DNA of 64,000 nucleotides from Vulcanimicrobiota bacterium (GCA_017307785.1 JAFKGI010000004.1:124001-188000); one strand, 5' to 3'. Positions 49,748 through 60,239 are shown, counted from the first letter of the stretch. Notes: a model not told the origin generated them from the sequence alone. Numbers and translations are program-made.

Positions 49748-51357
49748 CCCTGGCGCAACACAGCCGGCGCTGGTGGGACGAGCTGGACTTTTTCGCTCCC
49801 GACGTGCGGCGCGATCTGGGCCGGCTCTTCCTGCAGCTGGAGCGAACCTTCTCCAGTTTGCCCAGCCGTCCGCAACGCGGTGAGCCGGCCGGCTGGTCGG
49901 GACTGGCCCGCCGTGGCAGCTGGGATCGACTGGTCCACTCCGAGTGGGCCGTCAGCGAAGCCGCTCCCGAGGAATTCGTGCGCCGAGCCGGCGAGGGCGA
50001 GCTGTCCTTTTGGGAGACCGCCCAGCAGGCCGGTGCCCAGCAAGACCTGCTGTGGTGCTGGATGGACGTGGGCCCCGACCAGCTCGGGGCCTGCCGGCTG
50101 GTGCAACTGGCCCTCATGTTCTATCTGCAGCGCCTGGTGCAGCAAGGGTCGGGCAAATTCTGCTGGGGCTGCATCCAGACACCCCAGACCGGCTACGACG
50201 CTCTGGGCCTCGACGAGGTCAAAGCCTACCTGCGCGCCCGCTCCCTGGATCCGGGCCGGCGCCCGCCCGAAATCCAGGGAGTGAACCTGTGGTGCATCGG
50301 CTCACCGGCCTGGCTCAGCCAGGTGCCCGCCTCCTACCACAAGGTCTGCCTGACTCAAACGGGCCCCGAGACGGTGCAGCTGACCTACGGTCCTCGCAGC
50401 CTGCAACTCCAGCTACCGCCGGGAGAGCGGGCCGCCCGCTTGATGCGCGATCCTTTCTCGCAGCAACGCGAGCCGGTGACCACCAGTCTGCAAGCGGACG
50501 GCCAACTGAGCTTCTCCACCTGCGGACGCAAGCTGGTGCTCCTCGACGAGCAATCCATCAGCCTCATACCCCTGCCTTCCTCCACCAGTGAACCCCCCGG
50601 CAAGGTGCGACGCTACCAGCTCAAGCGGCCCGGCCGAGTGGTGGCCTTCAGCTGGGAGCGGCATGCCCTGCACGTCTGCCAGGAGCACCAGGACGAGTGG
50701 TCGCTCTATCGTCTCAACCCGGCCAGTCAGGAACAGGAGTGCCTCCGGGTCGTAGCCTGCCAATCGCGAGGGGACCTGGGCAGCTGCTGGCCGGCCGGGG
50801 AAAGCTACTACTTGTGCCTGAACGGAGAGGTCTGGGAGATCGGCAGCGGCTTTTGCCGGCTCAAGCGGCGCTACCTCAACCTCAACGTTTGGGGCAGCCG
50901 CTGCCTGCTGGCCGACCAGGAGGAAAACAAGCTGGTGACCTCCGATGGTGCCCCGCTCTACGGCTTGCCCCCGGGCCCCATCCACAAAGTCCACCTGTGC
51001 AACGGCCGCGCCCTGGGCCTGCCTTTCATCAGTCAGATCGTGGCCCTGGACCACGGCCACGACAATTACCAGATTCTCCTCAGCGATCGCAAAGCCGAAA
51101 AGCGTCTGGTCCTCAGAACGAGTCATCCCGTGCTGGGAGTGGCCTACGTCGCGCGCTACCAACAGCCGGCGCTGGTGGTTCGCCATCCCCAGCACTTTCA
51201 GCTGCTGGGAGCAGACTTCAGCGAGTTCGTGGAAGTGGGAGAGCCGATCGAGGAGGCCTGTCTGCACCCGGACGGGCTGCTGGCCTACCGGCTGCCGAAC
51301 CAGAGACTGCGCTGCTTCGACACCCTCTCGCAGTCCATGCTGTGGGCCAGTTCATGA
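49744..51357 (+). CDS. vWA-like and beta-propeller component of the MoxR-bpX system
   Basis: A 537-residue protein starting at GTG. The first about 200 residues look like a divergent vWA domain: GSWDRLVHSEWAVSEAAPEE (about 58-77), then LLWCWMDVGPDQLGACRL (about 102-119), where the metal site is DxGxD rather than the classical DxSxS, so metal binding may be altered. The rest (about 230-535) is a seven-ish-bladed beta-propeller with short strands such as KVRRYQLKRPGRVVAFSWER and LWASS at the end. It is coupled to the genes before and after. It would be the adaptor between the MoxR motor and the system's target. Confidence 0.75.
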   Translation: MTLAQHSRRWWDELDFFAPDVRRDLGRLFLQLERTFSSLPSRPQRGEPAGWSGLARRGSWDRLVHSEWAVSEAAPEEFVRRAGEGELSFWETAQQAGAQQDLLWCWMDVGPDQLGACRLVQLALMFYLQRLVQQGSGKFCWGCIQTPQTGYDALGLDEVKAYLRARSLDPGRRPPEIQGVNLWCIGSPAWLSQVPASYHKVCLTQTGPETVQLTYGPRSLQLQLPPGERAARLMRDPFSQQREPVTTSLQADGQLSFSTCGRKLVLLDEQSISLIPLPSSTSEPPGKVRRYQLKRPGRVVAFSWERHALHVCQEHQDEWSLYRLNPASQEQECLRVVACQSRGDLGSCWPAGESYYLCLNGEVWEIGSGFCRLKRRYLNLNVWGSRCLLADQEENKLVTSDGAPLYGLPPGPIHKVHLCNGRALGLPFISQIVALDHGHDNYQILLSDRKAEKRLVLRTSHPVLGVAYVARYQQPALVVRHPQHFQLLGADFSEFVEVGEPIEEACLHPDGLLAYRLPNQRLRCFDTLSQSMLWASS

Positions 51358-53696
51358 GCTGGCAGGGAGTTCAACCCGTCTGGGGCCTGTGGTTTCCGCC
51401 TGACTGGCAGCAGCCCGAACGCCTGCTCAAGGCCTGGACGCCCGGCGCTCGCCTTTTCACGGCCTGGAACGGCTGGCTGCTGGTCTACCCCGAGCCTCGC
51501 CTGCAGCCCACTCAGAACCTGCCGGCCCTGCCGGTGCTGGCCCACCATCAGGGCTGGTCCAGCGATCCCCGCCTGCAGCCGCCGCCCGGCCAGCTGGCCC
51601 TACGCTGGCACGGACAGAGTTGGACCGGTCCCCGCTTTCCGGCCGACCTCTCGCAACTCTGGGACTGGGGCCAGCTGCGCCACTCTCAGGCCGAGAAACC
51701 CACCCTGATCATGCCCGCCTTAACCCGAACCGCTCCCGAACAGGTCCGCCAGATTCTGCCGGCCGTCCCCCCGCCCGCCCCGGAACGCGAGCGCATGTTG
51801 CAACGCCTGGCCGAACCCGCTCAGCCCAGGAACCCCCTGCTGGGCCTTTTCGATCTGCTGCGATCCTTCTTCGGCAGTCCCGAGAACCAGCGCTATATCG
51901 ACAACATGCTGCGCCTCTTTGAGCAGAAGAACTGGCAGGAGGCCCTGCGTCACGCCATCCCCATTCAGGAAACTTCGCGCCAGCAGCTGGATGCTTTCAT
52001 GGGCCAATTGAAGCCCCGCGACAACCTGAACTTCACCTCGCCGGCGGAGACCGGCTCTTCCATCGGCACCAGTCTGCACGGCCTGGACTTGCTCAAGGCC
52101 GTTTACCGCAAAGCCCTCCACCAGCTGACCGAAGCCGGCCGCATCGACGAAGCCGCCTTCGTGCTCGGCGAATTGCTGGACGGCACGGCCGCCGCCGTCG
52201 AGCTCTTGGAAAAGCATGGCAAGCTGGAGGCTGCCGCTCGACTGGCTACCCTCAAAGGCCTGCCCGCCCCCTTGCAGGTGCGTCTCTGGTTCCAGGCCGG
52301 CAAGCCCCAGACCGCCCTGATCCTGGCGCGGCGCTACGGAGTGCAGGCCGAGGCCCTGCAGCTCATGGCCCGTAAAAACCCCGAGCTGGCTGACCAGTTC
52401 CGGGCCGTCTGGGCCACCGACCTGGCCGACGCCGGCTGCATCTCCCAAGCCCTGACCGTCGGCTGGCCGGTGCGCGAGCGCCTGGAAGACTTCGAGTTGT
52501 GGCTGCGCACCGCCCTGAACACCCCCGGTCCGGCCAGCCTGGAGGCCCTGCTCCACGGGCTGCAAGACCCCGGCATCTGCCAACGCCTGCAACTGCCCGA
52601 CAAGCTGGAAGCGCTCTTCCAGGACCAAGATCTGCTCACCCAGCCGCGCCGTCGCCAACTGCTGGAACGCCTGGCCGCCACCCGAATGGAGAGCCAGCAT
52701 CCTCAGCTGCAAAGCTGGGCCCTCGACACCGCCCGTCGGGTCATGCGTCAGGCCAACAGCCCGGTGCCGCTGGGAGATCAGCGCATCCTCGATTTCCTCA
52801 TCCACCTGAGCGGCGACCCCTGGCTCCAAGCCGACCGCCCGGCACCTCTGAAAGAAGCCGGACCCCGCTGGGGTTTGTGGAGCGAAAGCAACGACCAGAA
52901 AGGGCTCACCTCCATCTACGACGCCCTCTGGCTGGGGGACGGCCGCCTGCTGCTGGCCCTGGGCCAGGCCGGCCTGGTGGTGCTTTCTCACAAGGGGGTC
53001 GTCGCCCAACGCTTCGCCCAGGCCGCCTACCAACTGGTGGACGGCGAGCGCCCGCTCATCCTGAACGGAGCCCAGATCAGCCGTTTCGAGGGCGGGGCGG
53101 TGCGCTACTGGTGCCAGGCGGGCTTTGACCGCTGCTGCGACAGTCACGACGGCTACCACTGGATCGTCTGGTCGGGCCGGCAACTGTACACCATCGACCT
53201 CACCTCCAAGGAGTGGCGGGCCCTGCATCGCCTGGAGCTCGACAGCCCGCCTCGGGAGGTGTCTCGCAACGGACCGACCGCCGTGGTGGTGGGGGAGGAA
53301 CGCATGCAGTTGCTCAAGGTTCCCCACCTGGAGCGGATTCGCGAATTCACTCTGCCGGTGGGCACTCGCCTGTGCACCGCCGAGGGGCCTCAGGCCATCT
53401 TCCAGGTCGGCAACCTGTGGAAGTTCTCGGTGCACCCGCTGGAACTGGAAGGCGAGCCCGACCGCTTCCGAGAGCGCAACGGCTTCTGCCTGGTCGAGAC
53501 CGCCTCCGCGGGCGGCATGCACCTGCTCGTCTTTCCGCTTGCCAATCCCTCGCAACAGCTCAGCCTGAAACTGCCGGAGGCCGGCCGCATGCAGGCGCGA
53601 ATCCACGGCCACATCCTCACCGTCTGCGATGACCAGGGGCGAATTCTGGTGGCCGATCTGAAGACCCGCGCCTGGCTGGGCCGCTTTTACCTCTGA
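51354..53696 (+). CDS. bpX6 domain and beta-propeller component of the MoxR-bpX system
   Basis: A 780-residue protein. The N-terminal 80 residues, VWGLWFPPDWQQPERLLKAW and FTAWNGWLLVYPEPRLQPTQ, resemble the bpX6 domain of the ternary systems. Residues 150-480 are helical repeats (AAFVLGELLDGTAAAVELLE; TALILARRYGVQAEALQLMA). The C-terminus (about 500-780) is a beta-propeller with a LWLGDGRLLLALGQAGLVVL strand set. Its ATG overlaps the preceding stop by 4 bases. Such proteins lie at the end of these operons and are probably the recognition or regulatory module; no effector domain is evident in the operon. Confidence 0.78.
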   Translation: MSWQGVQPVWGLWFPPDWQQPERLLKAWTPGARLFTAWNGWLLVYPEPRLQPTQNLPALPVLAHHQGWSSDPRLQPPPGQLALRWHGQSWTGPRFPADLSQLWDWGQLRHSQAEKPTLIMPALTRTAPEQVRQILPAVPPPAPERERMLQRLAEPAQPRNPLLGLFDLLRSFFGSPENQRYIDNMLRLFEQKNWQEALRHAIPIQETSRQQLDAFMGQLKPRDNLNFTSPAETGSSIGTSLHGLDLLKAVYRKALHQLTEAGRIDEAAFVLGELLDGTAAAVELLEKHGKLEAAARLATLKGLPAPLQVRLWFQAGKPQTALILARRYGVQAEALQLMARKNPELADQFRAVWATDLADAGCISQALTVGWPVRERLEDFELWLRTALNTPGPASLEALLHGLQDPGICQRLQLPDKLEALFQDQDLLTQPRRRQLLERLAATRMESQHPQLQSWALDTARRVMRQANSPVPLGDQRILDFLIHLSGDPWLQADRPAPLKEAGPRWGLWSESNDQKGLTSIYDALWLGDGRLLLALGQAGLVVLSHKGVVAQRFAQAAYQLVDGERPLILNGAQISRFEGGAVRYWCQAGFDRCCDSHDGYHWIVWSGRQLYTIDLTSKEWRALHRLELDSPPREVSRNGPTAVVVGEERMQLLKVPHLERIREFTLPVGTRLCTAEGPQAIFQVGNLWKFSVHPLELEGEPDRFRERNGFCLVETASAGGMHLLVFPLANPSQQLSLKLPEAGRMQARIHGHILTVCDDQGRILVADLKTRAWLGRFYL

Positions 53697-54046
53697 GCGG
53701 GCAGACTGCGCTCTTCCAGCAAATGCAGCCCGGTCCCGGAAATCAAAGAACGAACCTCGACCGGGCCGGTGGCGGCCAGCAGACGCAGGGTGGGACTGCT
53801 GGGGTCGAACAACTCGCGGGTCAGCTTTTGACCCGGACCCAGCGGCGGTAAGCCCTTCCAGTCGCGCAGCAAAATCCAGGGACCGGTGCGCGTGCGCCGC
53901 GCCCAGCAGCGAATCGTCAGCTTTTGCCAGCGTCCGCTGGTGTTGCGCAGACTGATGCGCACCCAGATATGGCTGGCCCGACGCATCACCTTCAGATCGG
54001 CGGCGGCCGGCAGGGCCAGAGCCAGACACAGCAGCAGAGCCTTCAA
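53687..54046 (-). CDS. Small secreted hypothetical protein
   Basis: A 119-residue protein beginning at TTG, with a signal peptide (KALLLCLALALPAAADLK). The mature part is basic and beta-rich: HIWVRISLRNTSGRWQKLTI and RLLAATGPVEVRSLISGTGL. The TTG overlaps the stop of the upstream gene by 4 bases, which supports the unusual start. Its stop overlaps the MoxR-system gene by 10 bases. Function unknown; last gene of a three-gene operon. Confidence 0.7.
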   Translation of the reverse strand: MKALLLCLALALPAAADLKVMRRASHIWVRISLRNTSGRWQKLTIRCWARRTRTGPWILLRDWKGLPPLGPGQKLTRELFDPSSPTLRLLAATGPVEVRSLISGTGLHLLEERSLPAQR

Positions 54047-54537
54047 AAGACGCCCAGCACCAGCTGCACTCCGGTTTCCGTAGCCCAGAGCGCGTCCAGA
54101 TGCAGGCGAAGACCCGCCACTTCCTGCACGGCCAACCATTCATTGAGGGGTCGCAACCGCAGGGTCACCAGACCGACCTTCACCTTGTCCTCCACCGCCT
54201 GCCCCAGCGAAACCGCCTCCTCGGGAATGCCCCGGACCTGAAGCTCTTTTTTGATGCGCTTCTCGATCACCGGACGAATCACGCCCCACAGCCCGCCGGC
54301 CAGCATGGCGGCCACGCCTCCCGTCTTGTCGCCCCGGATCTGATCGAAGGGAATCGAAAAGACCAGACCCTCCGGAGAAGAACGGGGCACGGCCACCAAC
54401 GAGACGCCCAGCCCCATGGCCAGCTTGGTGCGCAGATGGAAGCAGCCGCCGCGAAAGGCCATTCCTTGAGGCGCCAGCAGGGTGTTCAGGTCGCTCTCGT
54501 GGAGCGTCAGCCCGAATTGACCCAGCGAACCGGTCAC
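54043..54537 (-). CDS. Hypothetical protein of the zinc-ribbon operon
   Basis: A 164-residue protein starting at GTG that overlaps the previous gene by 4 bases. It is amphipathic alpha/beta, with FRGGCFHLRTKLAMGLGVSL and VIEKRIKKELQVRGIPEEAV segments. No signal peptide or motif known to me. Both it and its downstream partner are coupled, suggesting a small complex. Confidence 0.65.
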   Translation of the reverse strand: MTGSLGQFGLTLHESDLNTLLAPQGMAFRGGCFHLRTKLAMGLGVSLVAVPRSSPEGLVFSIPFDQIRGDKTGGVAAMLAGGLWGVIRPVIEKRIKKELQVRGIPEEAVSLGQAVEDKVKVGLVTLRLRPLNEWLAVQEVAGLRLHLDALWATETGVQLVLGVF

Positions 54538-54899
54538 GTCAGCAGATTGAGGGAAAGGGTCAGGCCCTGAGCGTTCATTTGCAGCTGGTTGAGCTGAACG
54601 GTGAAAGGCCCGAGGGCGCCATTGCGCAGATGGACTTTGAGAGCCTGGGAGATCAGAAAAGGATCGACCCCGACCTGCAGGTCGCCTTGCTGGACCTGCA
54701 GGTTGCCGCCCTCGCCCAACTGTACCTGCAGTCCACCCGGCTTGTTGACGAAGATGGAAAGCAGCGAGTTGAGCAACTTGCTGTCTAGTTCAATTTTACT
54801 GGTACCTGCTGATGAGGAAGAAGTCATAGATGCTCCGCACCCTCCACAAAAAGTTTTGCCATCGCGGACGTCCGCTCCGCAACTTGCACAAGCCGGCAT
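54534..54899 (-). CDS. Zinc-ribbon small protein
   Basis: A 121-residue protein with an N-terminal zinc ribbon CASCGADVRDGKTFCGGCGAS (C4, C7, C18, C21), followed by a flexible linker and a domain of short strands (LQVQLGEGGNLQVQ, GPFTVQLNQLQMNAQG). No membrane segment. It is first of the three coupled minus-strand genes. No good ribosome site is visible before the ATG. A protein or nucleic-acid-binding role is possible for the ribbon. Confidence 0.7.
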   Translation of the reverse strand: MPACASCGADVRDGKTFCGGCGASMTSSSSAGTSKIELDSKLLNSLLSIFVNKPGGLQVQLGEGGNLQVQQGDLQVGVDPFLISQALKVHLRNGALGPFTVQLNQLQMNAQGLTLSLNLLT

Positions 54900-55150
54900 G
54901 GGAATGGCCCCCTGGTTCCTGGATTCTCAAACAGTTTCTCAAGCAGATCGGGGAGCACCTTCAGTGAATTTGTGAACAACCCCGTGCGCGCTTGTTCATA
55001 ACCGGGCCCGCCGATTTGCGTTCGAGCAACGCCCGCCTCATTTAACAAAACGCCAATGAAACAGACGGATAATTATCCCGATGAAATGTTTCAGAACGGT
55101 AAACTCGCTCTAATCCAGCCCGCCTATAGTGAAGGTGGAGAGATTGAACA

Positions 55151-55345
55151 ATGTGTATGAATGCAGGACAGGTACAGACCCCAAGTGGCATGCGTCCCGC
55201 CGTCACCACCAGCGGTATGCACTGCCAGGGACAAGTAAGTGGAACCCAGACAGCCCGACAAGCGGCGCTGGCCCAACCCGAACCCACCGAAAAGAAAAAG
55301 GCCTTTCGGCCTTTGCTGTGCGTGGGCAACTACCAGCTTTATTAA
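55151..55345 (+). CDS. Possible small protein
   Basis: A 64-residue frame (MCMNAGQVQTPSGMRPAVTT) with GGTGGAG about 12 bases upstream. It is polar, has no known domain, and contains the terminator hairpin of the convergent gene within its 3' part. Overlaps that gene's stop by 4 bases. Reality is uncertain. Confidence 0.35.
   Translation: MCMNAGQVQTPSGMRPAVTTSGMHCQGQVSGTQTARQAALAQPEPTEKKKAFRPLLCVGNYQLY
55291..55314 (-). terminator. Intrinsic terminator of the gene at 55342
   Basis: On the minus strand AAAGGCC-GAAA-GGCCTTT forms a 7-bp hairpin with a GAAA tetraloop, followed by a T-rich tail (TTCTTTTC). It lies 28 bases past the stop of the minus-strand gene. Confidence 0.8.
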
Positions 55346-56013
55346 TGGTCGGGTCCGTGCATAAAGTGCGGACCGACCAGGCAGGATAGCTCCTTTTTGA
55401 CGCTCAACTGCAACGCGTCGCCGTCGGCTTCCACCGCGGCCACGCCGGTTTCTCCGTCCCGCAGACGGTTTTCCACCGAATTCATCCGGCCCGGCAGTTG
55501 CACCAGCACGCCGCGCTGCAACTCCTCGTCGCTGATGCGCGCGTTTTGCACGTCCACGTGCAGAATCTGGTCAAAACCCGCCGCGCCACCCGCAATTGGA
55601 TGCACCAGGTAAGCGTCCTCGCGCTGGCCGTAAAGCACATACTCCAGGCCGGGCGCACCCGCCTGGCCGTCGCTGAGGTGATGCGAATGCAGCACCTCAT
55701 CGATGCGCGCGGTGACGCCTTCCAAGACCGGCTTGCCGCCGTCCTCGAAATTGCCCTCGTAGACGGTGCCTTGAATCTTCTCGAGCTTCCCGTTGAGGAG
55801 ATCGCCCAGGGAAAACTTGTCGGGCACAAAGGTGTGCAACGACTCGCCGAAACTATCATCGGAGCCGATCTGGGGATGCTCCAGATGGACGTCCATGATG
55901 ATCTGGTAATCGTGGGGCTCGTGGAACATGGGGATGTGCGACAGGTAGTTCTTGCCGAACATCACCATGCCGTGCACGCCCATGTGACCACCGGGGGGCG
56001 GAGTCATGTGCAT
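55342..56013 (-). CDS. Hypothetical protein with YLSHIPMF motif
   Basis: A 223-residue protein. Its N-terminus, GVHGMVMFGKNYLSHIPMF followed by EPHDYQIIMDVHLEHP, matches a widespread but uncharacterised family in which a His/Met-rich start precedes LSH.PMF..PHDYQ. The His-rich stretches (HMTPPPGGHMGVHG, HSHHLSD) suggest metal binding. No signal peptide is clear. It is isolated, with its own terminator, and starts 45 bases past the stop of pruA on the same strand. Confidence 0.7.
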   Translation of the reverse strand: MHMTPPPGGHMGVHGMVMFGKNYLSHIPMFHEPHDYQIIMDVHLEHPQIGSDDSFGESLHTFVPDKFSLGDLLNGKLEKIQGTVYEGNFEDGGKPVLEGVTARIDEVLHSHHLSDGQAGAPGLEYVLYGQREDAYLVHPIAGGAAGFDQILHVDVQNARISDEELQRGVLVQLPGRMNSVENRLRDGETGVAAVEADGDALQLSVKKELSCLVGPHFMHGPDH

Positions 56014-56058
56014 GACCCCAATCTACCCCCCTACCAGAACCCGAATGCTATCGCCTTG

Positions 56059-57684
<1,626 letters not shown>

Positions 57685-57741
57685 CGATTCCTCCAGAAAA
57701 ACTCTGGCGGTGTCTGCGCTACTTGGGCACTCGCCCCCTTC

Positions 57742-59325
57742 TCAATAGCCGGGCGGACGGCCCGGAGCCGAGCCCTCGGGGGGAGGCGGCGGCGGGGTGC
57801 CCTGGGGAGGCCTGGTTTTGCCCGGCCACTCCCACTCCCAGCCCTCGCGTTCGCCATACCAGACCCAGCCCGGCGGTCCGATCCGCTTGCCGTTGGGGCG
57901 GGCCACCGTGGTCGGAGGGTTCATGGCATAGGGGTCAGCCGGTGGCTGTGCGGGAACGGGCGCGGGCGCGGGCGCGGGCGCCGGTGCCGGGGGAGCGGTG
58001 GTGGCTGCCGGAATCGGGTCGGGCTCCGGCTTGGGGCGGCGCACCGCCTGGGGAACCACCGGCAAACCGTCATTGATACTGGGATGCTCGACCACCGCGG
58101 GCCGGGCAGTGGCCTTGGGTGTGGACTTGGGCTTGGGCGCCGCCGGTCGCGTGCGCGGCTTGACCGCCAACGGCTGAGCCGGCCGCTCCGACGCCGAAAC
58201 CGCCGCCGGCCTGGGGGCAGCGGGAGTCACCGTCACGGCCACCCCCGGCGTGGAGGTCGGCAAAGGAGTGGGATGAGTGGCCTGATAGGCCAGAAAGGCG
58301 AAAAGCCCCACCGCCGCCATGGTCAGCATGCCAAAGATCATGTAGAGCAATCCCGAGTTCGGGTCGGCTTCCAAATGGTTGGTGGGAGCGGCGCCGCGCA
58401 CCGCCATGGTGGGCACCTGAGCCAGTGGTGCGCTGCTGGGTGGCGGCAGGCTGGGGGCGCTTCCCAGGGTTTCGGTGGCATCGTCCTGCTGGAGATTGCG
58501 GGCCGCCAGGTCCAACAGGGCGCGCACCTGTTCCATCGTCTGGTAGCGGTCGTCCTTGCGCACCGCCAGCATCTTGAGCAGAACTTGCTCGACGGCCGTG
58601 GGCAGAGTGGGGTTCCAGCGCTTGGGCGAAGGCATCGGTCGATTTTCCGAGACCAGTTCCACCGGACTGGGGGGCACGCGGTTGGTGGTCAGATGGAAAA
58701 GAGTGGCCCCCAGGGCGTAGATGTCCGAGCGCGGGTCGGTGCCGCCGGCTCCTTGATATTGCTCCAGCGGCGAATAGCCGGCCGAGCCCATGCCCTGGAG
58801 AAAGGTGGCGGTCACGCCTTCGGGATTGAAGCTGCGGGCGATGCCGAAGTCGATCAGGCGAACGTTGCCGGTCGCATCCAGCATGATATTGGACGGCTTG
58901 AGGTCGCGAAAGAGAATGGGCGGATCCTGGGTGTGCAGATAGTGCAGCACGCCGGCCAGCTGGCGGCCCCATTCCAGCACTTTGCCGACGGGGAAGGCGC
59001 CTTTACGGGCCAGCAGCATTTCTCCCAGGTTCTGGCCTTTGACGTAGGCCATGACCAGATAATGGCGCCCCTCGGCGCTAAAGAAGTCGCTGACCTGGAC
59101 CAGGTTGGGATGCTCCAGGTTGGCCAGAAACTGAGCTTCCTGGCGAAACTGTTTGAGAGCGCCCTCGTCATCCCCGGCCGTGACGCGCATTTCCTTGACG
59201 GCCACCGCTTTGTCGCCCAGCGAGCCGTCGCGGGCCAGGTAAACCGCCCCCATTCCGCCCTGTCCCAGCACTTTTTCCACCTTGTAGCGGTTGGCCAGAA
59301 CGGTCCCCTCCTCCAGATTGGCCAT
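57742..59325 (-). CDS. Membrane Ser/Thr protein kinase with Pro/Ala-rich tail
   Basis: A 527-residue kinase. Kinase domain 13-275: GQGGMGAVY (21-29), Lys44, FRDLKPSN (139-146; His of HRD is Phe), DFG (159-161). A single transmembrane helix is at about 325-349, so the tail is outside the cytoplasm. The tail is low-complexity, with a PAPAPAPAPVPAQPP run and a C-terminal segment GWVWYGEREGWEWEWPGKTR that is Trp-rich. It lies 5 bases downstream of the FHA-GGDEF gene, and the FHA domain is a likely reader of its phosphothreonine products. Confidence 0.92.
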   Translation of the reverse strand: MANLEEGTVLANRYKVEKVLGQGGMGAVYLARDGSLGDKAVAVKEMRVTAGDDEGALKQFRQEAQFLANLEHPNLVQVSDFFSAEGRHYLVMAYVKGQNLGEMLLARKGAFPVGKVLEWGRQLAGVLHYLHTQDPPILFRDLKPSNIMLDATGNVRLIDFGIARSFNPEGVTATFLQGMGSAGYSPLEQYQGAGGTDPRSDIYALGATLFHLTTNRVPPSPVELVSENRPMPSPKRWNPTLPTAVEQVLLKMLAVRKDDRYQTMEQVRALLDLAARNLQQDDATETLGSAPSLPPPSSAPLAQVPTMAVRGAAPTNHLEADPNSGLLYMIFGMLTMAAVGLFAFLAYQATHPTPLPTSTPGVAVTVTPAAPRPAAVSASERPAQPLAVKPRTRPAAPKPKSTPKATARPAVVEHPSINDGLPVVPQAVRRPKPEPDPIPAATTAPPAPAPAPAPAPVPAQPPADPYAMNPPTTVARPNGKRIGPPGWVWYGEREGWEWEWPGKTRPPQGTPPPPPPEGSAPGRPPGY

Positions 59326-59330
59326 TGCTT

Positions 59331-60239
59331 TCAGAAGCTCGTTTCCACCCGGTCGCGGCCCAGGCGCTTGGCTTGATACAGGGCCACGTCGGCTCGCTCC
59401 AGCAGTTGTTCGCTACTGGAAGTCTGATCGATCTGGGTGATGCCGGCACTGAAAGTGACCTGGATGGGTTGGCGTCCTTCCGTGCTCGGCACTTCGATGG
59501 TCTTGTCGCTGACGAAAGCGCGCAGGCGGTCGAGCAGCACCACCGCGCCGGCCAGATCGGTGTGGCGCAGCAAAATGACGAACTCCTCGCCTCCGAAGCG
59601 AGCCACCACGTCTTCCTGACGGACGTGTTTGGCCAGCCGCTGAGCCACCTCCACCAGCACCGCGTCGCCGGCGGCGTGACCATAAGTGTCGTTGACCGCC
59701 TTGAAGTGATCGACGTCCACCATGGCCAGACAGGCCTGCAGAGAGTGGCGGTGGGTGGCGGAAATCTCCCCTTCCAACCGTTCCAGAAAGCTGCGCCGAT
59801 TGATCAGTCCGGTGAGGGCGTCCACGGTGGCTCCCTTGTGCATTTCCTGCAAGAGAGACTGAATGCTTTGATCGGGAGCGTCCAGGCGCAGGCTGACTTC
59901 CGGGCCCAGGGTCAGGGTGTCGCCGGGCTTGAGGGTGCCCTGGATCATCTTTTCTCCATTGATGAACAGACCGTTGGTGGATTCCAGGTCTTCGACCGCC
60001 ACTTCGCCGCTCTCGGAGATTTCCAGGCGCGCGTGGGCCCGGCTCAAGCCTCGGCCGCTGATGACCAATTCGGCATGCTGGGCCGAACGACCCAAAGTAG
60101 TGGTTCCTGCTTGGAGCGGGAAAACGGCGCCCTTTTCGGCACCGGTCACCACCACCAGGCACAGTTGTTTTTGTTCGCTGGTGTGCTGATAACGGGGCGC
60201 AAAGCCGAGCACTTCGGTGGTGGATTCAATCTCTTCCAT
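59331..60239 (-). CDS. FHA-GGDEF protein, putative diguanylate cyclase
   Basis: A 302-residue protein. An FHA domain (about 26-120) has GRSAQHAE (50-57), SRAHARLE (66-73) and STNG (87-90), which bind phosphothreonine. The GGDEF domain (about 138-300) has the active loop GGEEF (216-220) and an RQED (207-210) placed five residues before it, the inhibitory I-site, so it should make c-di-GMP and be product-inhibited. It lies just upstream of a Ser/Thr kinase gene (5 bases), which suggests that phosphorylation controls c-di-GMP synthesis. Sequence of motif VDVDHFKAVNDTYGHAAGD is intact. Confidence 0.93.
   Translation of the reverse strand: MEEIESTTEVLGFAPRYQHTSEQKQLCLVVVTGAEKGAVFPLQAGTTTLGRSAQHAELVISGRGLSRAHARLEISESGEVAVEDLESTNGLFINGEKMIQGTLKPGDTLTLGPEVSLRLDAPDQSIQSLLQEMHKGATVDALTGLINRRSFLERLEGEISATHRHSLQACLAMVDVDHFKAVNDTYGHAAGDAVLVEVAQRLAKHVRQEDVVARFGGEEFVILLRHTDLAGAVVLLDRLRAFVSDKTIEVPSTEGRQPIQVTFSAGITQIDQTSSSEQLLERADVALYQAKRLGRDRVETSF

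Noticed and set aside
51720..54143. 807-residue minus-strand frame over the bpX6 gene
   Set aside because: Antisense to a coupled gene in a clear operon; no domain and no start signal.
54900..55150. 250-base gap as a possible site for a small RNA or tRNA
   Set aside because: No tRNA arms, strong hairpin with a T-run, or convincing promoter was seen; a 74-residue minus-strand frame overlaps the zinc-ribbon gene start and lacks support.
57693..57706. Small hairpin CCAGA...TCTGG upstream of pruA
   Set aside because: Five base pairs without a T-run; it overlaps the GGAGG box of pruA and is not a terminator.
57940..57990. GGGCGC repeat tract
   Set aside because: It encodes the Pro-Ala run of the kinase tail; a low-complexity coding repeat, not a CRISPR or regulatory repeat.
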